Assembly: GCF_003703975.1 (NCBI RefSeq)
Contig: NZ_QTJY01000002.1
Span: forward strand, 496,001 to 560,000
DNA: 64,000 nucleotides
Direction of reading: 5' to 3'
From: Larkinella soli
GTDB lineage: Bacteria; Bacteroidota; Bacteroidia; Cytophagales; Spirosomataceae
In this document: piece after piece, positions 46,227 through 53,695 of the stretch
How positions within the stretch are numbered: the first letter of the stretch is position 1
Layout of the letters: every line of letters begins with the position of its first letter
Notes under the pieces: generated by a model
What the model saw: only the letters and a program-made list of their open reading frames with translations
Database searches by the model: none
What the model was told of the DNA's origin: nothing
Made by a program: the position numbers and the translations under genes

Positions 46227-46588
46227 TGTTGATTAGGTTGATTGTTGAAAAATTACGCGGGTTTTACGGGTAATACATCGACTAAACCGACTGGAACAGC
46301 CGGCGTTTTTCCAGGCAGGTTACTCATGATCTACAAATACTATGGTCCGGCAAAAGGGAGTTTTGTACCAATTATCGTCTTTTTATTGAAAAACGGCCGT
46401 AGAAAATTTTGCCGGATGTATCAGTGAGGCAAATATATTCCTTTTTTAAAAAATTTAATAATTAAAGAAACAATTTTAAAGAATTATGAATTTTTCATCC
46501 TTCCAATAACATATTGCACTATACCGCTTTATTGTATCATGAATGGTACTATAAGTATAATTTCTTAGTTTAATCATTACTCAGAAAA
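46227..46588. other. Intergenic region upstream of susC
   Basis: About 360 bases with no credible gene. The 100 bases nearest susC have ordinary GC and the rest is very AT-rich (46434-46570). It likely holds the promoter and leader of the susCD operon. A 61-codon open frame (46242-46427, plus strand) has no protein-like features. Confidence 0.5.
46430..46437 (-). promoter_or_regulatory. Possible -7 box of the susC promoter
   Basis: TATATTTG on the minus strand matches TAnnTTTG exactly and lies about 204 bases before the susC ATG, within an AT-rich stretch. No TTG box at a spacing of 19-21 was found, so this is only a candidate. Confidence 0.35.
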
Positions 46589-46642
46589 CGAAAAGTGCTG
46601 ATCGATCCCCGGCTTCCCGCAGGGATCGATCAGCACTTTTCG
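46589..46642 (-). terminator. Strong rho-independent terminator after the SDR gene
   Basis: A perfect 21-base stem (arms 46589-46609 and 46622-46642) with a 12-base loop; on the minus strand it runs into TTTTCGTTTTCT. It begins 20 bases after the stop of the SDR gene and separates the UxaA/SDR unit from susCD. Confidence 0.92.
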
Positions 46643-46661
46643 CGGTTCGGGACCGCCCGGA

Positions 46662-47435
46662 TCAGTTGTTGAGCCGGACGAAACCCCCGTCGATGGGGTA
46701 ATCGCAGCCGGTGATGAAGCCCGCTTCGTCGGAGCAGAGGTACAGGGCCAGCGCGGCCACCTCCTCGGGCCGGGCCATCCGGCCGATGGGCTGGGTCGCG
46801 GCCAGTTTGGCATACATCTCCGCTTCCCGGCCCGGATAGGTACGGGCCAGATAACCGTCGACAAAAGGCGTATGTACCCGTGCGGGGGAAATGCAGTTGC
46901 AGCGAATGCCGTCTTTCAGGTAATCCCTGGCGACGGACAGCGTCATCGACACCACGGCCCCCTTCGTCATCGAATAGGCGAAGCGCTCCGGTATTCCCAC
47001 CGTGGCGGCAATCGAAGCCATATTGAGCACCACGCCCCCGCCGTTGCTTTTCAGGTGCGGAATCACGGCGAACATCCCGTTGTAGGCGCCTTTCACATTG
47101 ACGTTGAACACCCGCTCGAAATCGGATTCGACCGTGGTTTCAACCGTCCCGATGTGCGACACCCCGGCGTTGTTGACCAGGATGTGGATCGGCCCGACGG
47201 CCGCGATGGCGTTCACGACCTCGACGACCTGGGCCTGGCTCGACACGTCGACGGCATGGGCGACGGCCCGGCCGCCCTTCCCGTTGATGTCTTCGGCCAC
47301 TTGCCGGGCCAGGTCGGCATTGACTTCAAAGATGTGAACCGTGGCGCCGGCCTGCGCAAACAAGGTGGATATCGCCAGACCGATGCCGCTGGCTCCGCCG
47401 GTGATGATGGCAACCTTATCGTTTAAATTGAACAT
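46662..47435 (-). CDS. SDR dehydrogenase, probable 2-keto-3-deoxy-L-fuconate dehydrogenase
   Basis: 257 residues starting MFNLNDKVAIITGGASGIG. The cofactor motif TGGASGIG, the NNAG motif, the active-site Ser (NMASIAATVG) and an intact YxxxK (FAYSMTKGAVVSM) are present. CISPARVHTPFVDGYLA fits SDRs that act on acidic sugars, such as the fuconate-pathway dehydrogenase. It is 24 bases downstream of the UxaA-type dehydratase, whose expected product would be its substrate. The role is inferred from the pathway; other 2-keto acid or sugar alcohol substrates are possible. Confidence 0.82.
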   Translation of the reverse strand: MFNLNDKVAIITGGASGIGLAISTLFAQAGATVHIFEVNADLARQVAEDINGKGGRAVAHAVDVSSQAQVVEVVNAIAAVGPIHILVNNAGVSHIGTVETTVESDFERVFNVNVKGAYNGMFAVIPHLKSNGGGVVLNMASIAATVGIPERFAYSMTKGAVVSMTLSVARDYLKDGIRCNCISPARVHTPFVDGYLARTYPGREAEMYAKLAATQPIGRMARPEEVAALALYLCSDEAGFITGCDYPIDGGFVRLNN

Positions 47436-47459
47436 GATGGGTTTAGGAGAATCGGGAAC

Positions 47460-49127
47460 TTATAGTGAAACACCTCTTTTCCAGGGAATAAAGTCATCCT
47501 GCCCCAGCTGCTGGGCTTTGGTCTGCACCTCTCCGCTCGCCAGCCGGAGGACATACTCCAGCATTTCTTCGGCGTTCTGCTCGATGGTCTGCTCCCCCTC
47601 GATGACGGGGCCGCTGTCGAAATCGATGACGTCGGGCATCCGGCGGGCCAGGGCGGTGTTGGTCGCAATTTTCACGACGGGGCAGATCGGGTTGCCGGTG
47701 GGCGTGCCGAGGCCGGTCGTGAACAGGATGACGTTCGTGCCCGATCCGGCCATGCCGGTGGTGGCTTCCACGTCGTTGCCGGGAGTGCAGAGCAAATTCA
47801 GGCCGGGCGTAGTGGCCGGTTCAGTGTAGTTCAGGACGTCGGCCACCGGGGCCGTTCCGCCCTTTTTGGCCGCGCCGGCCGATTTGATGGCGTCGGTGAT
47901 CAGGCCGTCGCGGATGTTGCCGGGCGAGGGATTCATGTCGAAACCGGAACCGACAGCCTCCGCCTTCGCGGAATAATCCTGCATCAGGTCGATGAATTTC
48001 CCGGCCTTTTCGTCCGACACCGAGCGGTTGATCAGTTCCTGCTCGACGCCGTTCAGCTCCGGAAATTCGGCCAGTACGGTTCTGGCCCCAAGCGTCACCA
48101 GAATGTCCGACAGATGCCCGACGGCCGGGTTGGCCGAAATGCCCGAAAAACCGTCCGAGCCGCCACACTTCAGCCCGACGGTGAGCTTACTCAGCGGGGC
48201 GGGTTTCCGCCCGGTCTTATTTGCCTCGATCAGCCCCAGGAAGGTTTCCCGGACGGCATTGGTCAGCATGGTATACTCGGTGCCCTCCTGCTGCTCGAAC
48301 ATCAGCAGCGGCTTGTCGAACTTCGGATTGCGCCGACGGATTTCGTCTTCAAGCATCGACATCTGGGTGTGCTGGCAGCCGAGGCTGAGAACCGTCGCCC
48401 CGGCCACGTTCGGGTTGTTGATGAACCCGGCGAACAGCCCGCAGAGGGCGGCCGAATCCTGCCGGGTGCCGCCACAGCCCATCTCGTGGGTCAGGAACTT
48501 GATGCCGTCGACGTTCGGGAACGGTCGGGGGCGTTTCGGTTCCTGAAGGGGCCGGATGATCGACGGATCGACGAACGGCTCCATCTTCTTCACCTTGTCG
48601 AGGTCGCCTACCTTATAAAGCTGAACCAGTTCGTGAACCTGCTCGCGGTACATTTCGGGCTGGGCGTACCCAAGCTCCCGCTCGAAGGCGTCTTTCAGAA
48701 TCAGGATGTTGCGGTTTTCGCAGAAAACCAGCGGCACCACCAGCCAGTAGTTGGCCGTGCCGACCTGCCCGTCGGAGCGGTGATAGCCCATAAACGTCCG
48801 GTTCCGCCATTTCGACACGTCGGGAGGCTGCCACTGGTAAGGCTGTTTTTTGTCGAGCCCGTAGCGGTCGGCGTCGTGCTTCAGATTGAAGGTGGTGATG
48901 GGCTCGCCCCGGCGGATGGGCTGCGTCGCCTTGCCGACCAGCACGCCGTACATGATGACCGAGTCGCCGGGCTGGAGATCTTCGGTCACAAATTTATGCT
49001 TTACGCCGACACCAATCGGCAACGTATAGCTATCGCCCTCGAAATCAATCTGTTCTCCCGAATTAAAATTCTGGAGGGCCACGATGACGTTATCGGCGGG
49101 GTGTACTTTGAGAACTTTATGCTGCAT
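47460..49127 (-). CDS. UxaA-family sugar acid dehydratase, probable L-fuconate dehydratase
   Basis: 555 residues starting M-Q-H-K-V-L-K-V-H-P. An N-terminal SAF domain (about 1-95) is followed by the UxaA body with GYHRSDGQVGTANYWLVVP, EMGCGGTRQDSAALCGLF and LKCGGSDGFSGISANPAVG, whose Cys residues suit an iron-dependent dehydratase. The family includes altronate and galactarate dehydratases. In Campylobacter jejuni a UxaA-type protein is assigned to the fuconate step of fucose use, and the same is likely here, replacing the enolase-type dehydratase of Xanthomonas. A reading frame that continues upstream past the ATG is only antisense to adenine deaminase. The gene is divergent from adenine deaminase. 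Confidence 0.85.
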   Translation of the reverse strand: MQHKVLKVHPADNVIVALQNFNSGEQIDFEGDSYTLPIGVGVKHKFVTEDLQPGDSVIMYGVLVGKATQPIRRGEPITTFNLKHDADRYGLDKKQPYQWQPPDVSKWRNRTFMGYHRSDGQVGTANYWLVVPLVFCENRNILILKDAFERELGYAQPEMYREQVHELVQLYKVGDLDKVKKMEPFVDPSIIRPLQEPKRPRPFPNVDGIKFLTHEMGCGGTRQDSAALCGLFAGFINNPNVAGATVLSLGCQHTQMSMLEDEIRRRNPKFDKPLLMFEQQEGTEYTMLTNAVRETFLGLIEANKTGRKPAPLSKLTVGLKCGGSDGFSGISANPAVGHLSDILVTLGARTVLAEFPELNGVEQELINRSVSDEKAGKFIDLMQDYSAKAEAVGSGFDMNPSPGNIRDGLITDAIKSAGAAKKGGTAPVADVLNYTEPATTPGLNLLCTPGNDVEATTGMAGSGTNVILFTTGLGTPTGNPICPVVKIATNTALARRMPDVIDFDSGPVIEGEQTIEQNAEEMLEYVLRLASGEVQTKAQQLGQDDFIPWKRGVSL

Positions 49128-49205
49128 AGACCTTGTGAATGAGGACCCAAATCTGTGAATTATCCTTATAATTGAAAGAAAAAATTTCCGAATCCATACC
49201 CGTTC

Positions 49206-50957
49206 ATGCAAGTTTCCGGCAATCTCCTGAATATCTTTGACCGAACCATACGTTCCGGCCGGCTGACGATCGAACAGGGCCGGATTTACCAGGTCGAAGA
49301 GTGGGGGCCGGAAGAACCGGGAAAGCCGTATCTGCTGCCGGGTTTTATCGATGCCCACGTCCACATTGAAAGTTCCCTCCTGACTCCCGCCCAGTTTGCC
49401 CGCATGGCTGTCGTTCACGGCACCGTCGCCACCGTTTCCGACCCTCACGAAATCGGCAACGTACTGGGCATCGAGGGGGTCGAATACATGATCGAGGACG
49501 GAAAACGGGTTCCGTTCAAGTTCTGTTTCGGAGCGCCGTCCTGCGTGCCGGCCACTACCTTCGAAACCGCCGGGGCCGCCATCGGCGTAAAGGATATCCG
49601 GCGGCTGCTCGGCCGGAAGGAAATCGGCTATCTGGCCGAAATGATGAACTTTCCGGGGGTCCTGCACGAAGACCCGGACGTTATGGCCAAAATAGCCCTC
49701 GCCAAAGCCTTCAATAAACCGGTCGACGGCCACGCGCCCGGCCTGCGGGGCGACGACGCCCAACGCTACATCGATGCCGGAATGGAAACCGACCACGAGT
49801 GTTTCACCTACGAGGAAGCGCTGGATAAGGTCCGGCGGGGGATGCACATTCTGATCCGGGAAGGCAGCGCGGCCAAAAACTTCGAGGCCCTGATTCCCCT
49901 GCTGTCCGAATTTCCGGGCCGCATCATGTTCTGCTCCGACGACAAACACCCCGACAGCCTGCTCGCCGGCCATATCGACCAGCTGGTCCGCCGGGCGCTG
50001 GAAAAAGGTCATGACCGCTTCGACGTGCTGCGGGCGGCCTGTCTCAACCCGGTCCTGCATTACCGCCTGCCGGTGGGCCTCCTGCGCGAGGGCGACCCCG
50101 CCGACTTCATCGTGGTGAACTCGCTGGAGGAGTTCGCTGTCCGGCAAACTTATATTAATGGGGAGATGGTAGCCGAAAACGGCGTCTCCCGCATTCCCGA
50201 CCTCCGCAGCGAACACCTCAACCGGTTTGCCTGTAGCACCAAAAAGCCGGAGGATTTTCGTGCGGGTGCCGACGCGGATTTGCGGACGGCTGATGCGGAT
50301 TTGCCATCCGAAGCTTCCGAGTCCCGGTTTTCGGATTACAAATCCGAAACAGAGGGGGTCCGGATTGCAAATCCGGACCAGCAGCGCCGGAAGGTGAAGG
50401 TCATCGAAGCGCTGGACGGGCAGCTGATCACCCGGCTGCTGGAAGCGGAAGTGCCGGTGGTGAACGGTCATCTGATGAGCGACCCGGCGCAGGATGTGCT
50501 GAAGATTGCCGTGGTCAACCGATACCGGGAGGCTCCCCCGGCGGTGGCCTTCATCCGCAACTTCGGCCTTCGGAAAGGGGCCATGGCCTCTTCGGTCGGG
50601 CACGATTCGCATAACATCATCGCGGTGGGCTGCAACGATGAAAGCCTCGGCCGGGCGGTCAATCTGGTGATCGGAGCCAAAGGCGGGCTCAGCGCCGTGG
50701 GCGGACCGGCCGAAGCCGATGCCTCCCACCTTCTGGCCCTGCCGATCGCCGGTTTGATGACGGATACCGACGGTTACCGCATTGCGGAACAGTATACGGC
50801 TATCGACCGCTTCGTCAAGCAGGAGCTTGGCAGTACGCTCACTTCGCCCTTCATGACCCTTTCATTCATGGCCTTGCTGGTCATCCCCTCACTCAAAATC
50901 AGTGATTTAGGCCTTTTCGACGGTCAACATTTTGCATTCACCTCCCTGACCGTCTGA
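49206..50957 (+). CDS. ade: Adenine deaminase with an in-frame insertion
   Basis: 583 residues starting MQVSGNLLNIFDRTIRSG. Adenine deaminase turns adenine into hypoxanthine in purine salvage. Metal sites are seen in GFIDAHVHIESS and the HE pair in SDPHEIGNVLG, with FPGVLHEDPDVM and FCSDDKHPDSL. Between KKPEDFR (residue 352) and KVKVIEALDGQ (from 396) there are about 42 residues with no counterpart in typical family members, where only a few residues are expected. They are encoded by palindromic repeats (50274-50379) and include RFSDYKSETEGVRIANPD. The insert lies in a surface linker before the C-terminal domain, so the enzyme may still work (inference). Confidence 0.93.
   Translation: MQVSGNLLNIFDRTIRSGRLTIEQGRIYQVEEWGPEEPGKPYLLPGFIDAHVHIESSLLTPAQFARMAVVHGTVATVSDPHEIGNVLGIEGVEYMIEDGKRVPFKFCFGAPSCVPATTFETAGAAIGVKDIRRLLGRKEIGYLAEMMNFPGVLHEDPDVMAKIALAKAFNKPVDGHAPGLRGDDAQRYIDAGMETDHECFTYEEALDKVRRGMHILIREGSAAKNFEALIPLLSEFPGRIMFCSDDKHPDSLLAGHIDQLVRRALEKGHDRFDVLRAACLNPVLHYRLPVGLLREGDPADFIVVNSLEEFAVRQTYINGEMVAENGVSRIPDLRSEHLNRFACSTKKPEDFRAGADADLRTADADLPSEASESRFSDYKSETEGVRIANPDQQRRKVKVIEALDGQLITRLLEAEVPVVNGHLMSDPAQDVLKIAVVNRYREAPPAVAFIRNFGLRKGAMASSVGHDSHNIIAVGCNDESLGRAVNLVIGAKGGLSAVGGPAEADASHLLALPIAGLMTDTDGYRIAEQYTAIDRFVKQELGSTLTSPFMTLSFMALLVIPSLKISDLGLFDGQHFAFTSLTV
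50274..50379. repeat. Palindromic element inserted in the adenine deaminase gene
   Basis: Several copies of a CGGATT-N3-AATCCG unit. One perfect hairpin is at 50329-50349 (TTTCGGATT, ACA, AATCCGAAA) and one at 50357-50379 (GGTCCGGATT, GCA, AATCCGGACC). Degenerate copies lie upstream: GCGGATTTGC occurs twice (50274-50283 and 50295-50304), and CGGAT-TTGCC-ATCCG at 50296-50310. The insert keeps the reading frame. It looks like a mobile or duplicated palindromic element of the kind called REP-like or Rickettsia palindromic elements in other bacteria. Confidence 0.8.
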
Positions 50958-51127
50958 ATATTACAGAGGTGGTATGCTTGCATACCAGAATACAAATAAT
51001 CCAATTTTAACAAGTTTTTGTAAAATATTAACCAACCTGTTTTTATTACCAAGTTTTGTTAATAAGTTTACATTCTGTGTACTGAAAGTGTCTTATCATA
51101 TACTGACTGATCCATCCCTTCTTTCCT

Positions 51128-51748
51128 ATGCCTCGCTACCGCACCCCGTCAGGGATCGACGAAGAACAACTCTGGGACCAGTTCCGGAGTGGCGATGAAG
51201 TAGCTTTTGCCCGGCTTTACAAAGAGTATGTGCAGGTGCTGTATCACTACTGCGCCCACTTTACGACCGACCGGGCGCTGATCAAAGACTGTATTCACGA
51301 TCTGTTTGTCGAATTGTGGAAACACCGGCAAACCATCGGCCAGACCACTTCGGTGCGGTTTTATCTGATGGCCTCGATCAAGCGGAAGCTCGTCCGCCAT
51401 CTGAACGCCGAGATGAAATTCAGCAGCCAGGACGACGTCGAAAACGATCGCGAATGGCTGCCCGGTTGCGCTCCTTCCTACGAATCGACGCTGATTTCCT
51501 TCGAGGAAGACGACTATGTCAACAGCTGTGTCGCTAAAGCCATCGAAAAACTGCCCCGCCGGCAGCGCGAAGCCGTCTACCTGCGGTATTACCAGAACCT
51601 GAGCAATGAAGAGATTTCGGCGCTCATGCAGATCAATATCCAGTCGGTGTACAACCTCATTTTTGGGGCGCTGACGAATCTGAAGAAATACATCACCCCC
51701 GAAAAAGTGGTCCTGACGGTGGCGTCCCTGTTCACCTTCGTGTTCTAA
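51128..51748 (+). CDS. ECF RNA polymerase sigma factor
   Basis: 206 residues starting MPRYRTPSGIDEEQLWDQF. Sigma region 2 has FARLYKEYVQVLYHYCAHFT and DCIHDLFVELWKHR. Region 4 has AIEKLPRRQREAVYLRYYQN with LSNEEISALMQINIQSVYN. The end (EKVVLTVASLFTFVF) is hydrophobic, as in many Bacteroidota sigma factors that go with FecR/SusCD systems. No FecR-type anti-sigma gene is beside it, so its partner must be elsewhere or it acts alone. The region before it (50958-51127) is AT-rich, with TTG-type boxes but no clean promoter match. Confidence 0.93.
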   Translation: MPRYRTPSGIDEEQLWDQFRSGDEVAFARLYKEYVQVLYHYCAHFTTDRALIKDCIHDLFVELWKHRQTIGQTTSVRFYLMASIKRKLVRHLNAEMKFSSQDDVENDREWLPGCAPSYESTLISFEEDDYVNSCVAKAIEKLPRRQREAVYLRYYQNLSNEEISALMQINIQSVYNLIFGALTNLKKYITPEKVVLTVASLFTFVF

Positions 51749-51775
51749 ATACGTTCGGCCTGCTAACCCAAAATC

Positions 51776-51825
51776 AAACGCAGGGTTCGCTAAGAGTTTT
51801 CAACAACTTAGCGGGTCCTGCGTTT
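51776..51825 (+). terminator. Long hairpin after the sigma factor gene
   Basis: Arms AAACGCAGGGTTCGCTAAG (51776-51794) and CTTAGCGGGTCCTGCGTTT (51807-51825) pair over 19 positions, three of them G-U, with a 12-base loop. It begins 27 bases after the sigma factor stop. The right arm touches the -7 box of the next gene. No strong T run follows, so it may be a repeat element with terminator-like action in both directions. Confidence 0.6.
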
Positions 51826-51832
51826 AACTTTG
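51825..51832 (+). promoter_or_regulatory. Possible rarA -7 box
   Basis: TAACTTTG matches TAnnTTTG and lies about 54 bases before the rarA ATG. The expected TTG box at 19-21 bases upstream falls inside the hairpin and is not a clear match. Confidence 0.4.
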
Positions 51833-51885
51833 CACCATAGCCTGTTTTCGTCCGCTGAACGTTGCCCGGCAACACCCCTGTACCG

Positions 51886-53157
51886 ATGAACACCATTACC
51901 ACGCCCCTGCCCGAGCGAATGCGCCCCCGTACACTTGATGACGTGATCGGCCAGCAGAAGCTGATCGGGCCGGCAAGCCCCCTTCGTAAAGCCCTGACCG
52001 CCAATCGGGTTCCGTCCATGATCCTGTGGGGACCGCCGGGGGTCGGGAAAACCACCCTCGCCCAGCTCATCGCCGAAGCGACCAAACGCCCGTTCTACAG
52101 CCTGAGCGCCGTTAGTGCCGGTGTCAAGGACGTTCGGGATGTCCTGAGCCGCCCCTCCGGACTGTTTCCGCCGATCGTCTTCATCGACGAAATTCACCGA
52201 TTCAACAAAGGGCAGCAGGACGCCCTGCTCGGGGCCGTCGAGAAAGGAACGATCACCCTGATCGGAGCCACCACCGAAAACCCGTCCTTCGAACTGAACT
52301 CGGCCCTCCTGTCGCGCTGTCAGGTGTATATTCTCGAAGCACTCGGCGCCGACGAGCTGAAGCAACTCATCGACCATGCGCTGGAGAAAGATAGTTATCT
52401 GAAAGAGAAAAAGATCAAAATCGAGTCCTACGAGGCCCTCATGCGGCTTTCGGGGGGCGACGGCCGCAAGCTGCTGAACCTGCTCGAACTGGTGGTGACG
52501 TCCCAGCCCGACAACGAGGGTATGGTCATTACCGACGAACTGGTGACCAGCGTGGCCCAGCGGCAGATTGCCCGGTACGACAAATCCGGAGAACAGCATT
52601 ACGACATTATTTCGGCCTTCATCAAATCCCTGCGGGGCAGCGACCCGAACGCGGCCCTCTACTGGATGGCCCGCATGATCATCGCCGGGGAAGACCCCGA
52701 GTTCATCGCCCGCCGGATGATCATCCTGGCGTCGGAGGACATCGGCAACGCCAACCCCACCGCCCTGATTATGGCCAACAACGCCATGCAGGCCGTCAAA
52801 ACCATCGGTTTTCCCGAATCCCGCATCATCCTTTCGCAAGTGGCGGTGTATCTGGCGACCTCCCCCAAAAGCAACGCCAGCTACACGGCGATCGGAGAAG
52901 CCCTCGAACTGGCCGAAAAGACCTCGCACCTGCCCGTACCGCTGCCTCTCCGCAATGCGCCGACCAAGCTCATGAAACAGATCGGCTACGGCAAAAATTA
53001 CCAGTATGCCCACGATTTCGAGGGAAATTTCGTCCCCCAGAATTTTCTTCCGGAAGAACTTCAGGGCACAAAGCTGTACGAACCGGGTACAAACGCCCGG
53101 GAAAACGAGATCCGCAAACAGTTGCAGCGGTGGTGGGGCGACTGGTACGGCTACTGA
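51886..53157 (+). CDS. rarA: Replication-associated recombination protein RarA
   Basis: 423 residues starting [20 protein letters not shown]. This AAA+ ATPase acts at stalled replication forks. Walker A is [12 protein letters not shown], Walker B is [18 protein letters not shown], sensor 1 is [14 protein letters not shown], and [13 protein letters not shown] follows. The C-terminal tetramerisation domain ([20 protein letters not shown], then [13 protein letters not shown]) is complete. The start was set at the ATG at 51886, because that is where the family's N-terminus begins; an earlier in-frame ATG adds eight unlikely residues. Its end overlaps the convergent membrane protein gene by seven bases. 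Confidence 0.96.
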   Translation: MNTITTPLPERMRPRTLDDVIGQQKLIGPASPLRKALTANRVPSMILWGPPGVGKTTLAQLIAEATKRPFYSLSAVSAGVKDVRDVLSRPSGLFPPIVFIDEIHRFNKGQQDALLGAVEKGTITLIGATTENPSFELNSALLSRCQVYILEALGADELKQLIDHALEKDSYLKEKKIKIESYEALMRLSGGDGRKLLNLLELVVTSQPDNEGMVITDELVTSVAQRQIARYDKSGEQHYDIISAFIKSLRGSDPNAALYWMARMIIAGEDPEFIARRMIILASEDIGNANPTALIMANNAMQAVKTIGFPESRIILSQVAVYLATSPKSNASYTAIGEALELAEKTSHLPVPLPLRNAPTKLMKQIGYGKNYQYAHDFEGNFVPQNFLPEELQGTKLYEPGTNARENEIRKQLQRWWGDWYGY

Positions 53158-53576
53158 TCTTCCCTCCGGAAAAACAGCGGCAGCCGGTCATTGGCCAGGT
53201 TGTAGGTATGAATGGAGCGCAGCAGCACGATGAACAGCACGATGTTGAGAAGCTGTGCGGTCTGCGGAGTGAAGACCTCCGCCACCAGGCGCGCATTCAG
53301 TTTGACGGTGGCGAACAGCGCCCACAACCATTTATAAAAATACCGGGGGTGGTCACACTGGGCTTCCCGGAAGAAAAGAAACAGGAAACCCATACACAGG
53401 ACGACGGCCACCGGCCAGTCGAGTCCCCGGGAAAAGGAGGGCAATACCGTCTGAACGGCGAGAACCAGGCTCATCATCATAATGATCCATTCGGCCAGCG
53501 TGGGCCGGCGAAGAAACACTCCCCATACGCGTCTGTTGATCATTCTCCGATTCGTGTGCACCGAATTCATTGGCAT
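53151..53576 (-). CDS. Membrane protein of unknown function
   Basis: 141 residues from the ATG at 53576 (MPMNSVHTNRRM); ATGs at 53621 and 53543 are also possible. Three or four hydrophobic stretches are present: EWIIMMMSLVLAVQTVLPSF, VAVVLCMGFLFLFF and LNIVLFIVLLRSI. No conserved catalytic motif and no family were recognised. The last bases overlap the convergent rarA gene, so expression of the two may interfere. Confidence 0.55.
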   Translation of the reverse strand: MPMNSVHTNRRMINRRVWGVFLRRPTLAEWIIMMMSLVLAVQTVLPSFSRGLDWPVAVVLCMGFLFLFFREAQCDHPRYFYKWLWALFATVKLNARLVAEVFTPQTAQLLNIVLFIVLLRSIHTYNLANDRLPLFFRREDQ

Positions 53577-53695
53577 TCTCGTGTAACAACACGAATTTAC
53601 AAAAAATGAATTAAAAGGCATTGATTTGTCTACCGAAGGTTACAAATAACGATCGGAAAGACGAACCCATGCCTTCCATGTCCGGCAAATAGCCA

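Noticed and set aside
46242-46427. A 61-codon open frame upstream of susC
   Set aside because: It has no coding bias or motif and overlaps the likely promoter or leader.
49128-50729. An N-terminal extension of the UxaA-type gene by about 530 residues
   Set aside because: The extension is antisense to adenine deaminase and has no family match. UxaA proteins begin at the SAF domain, which fits the ATG at 49127.
50958-51127. Promoter for the sigma factor
   Set aside because: TTTTG at 51054-51058 with TACTGAAA 21 bases later does not carry the TTTG end of the -7 box, so it was not listed.
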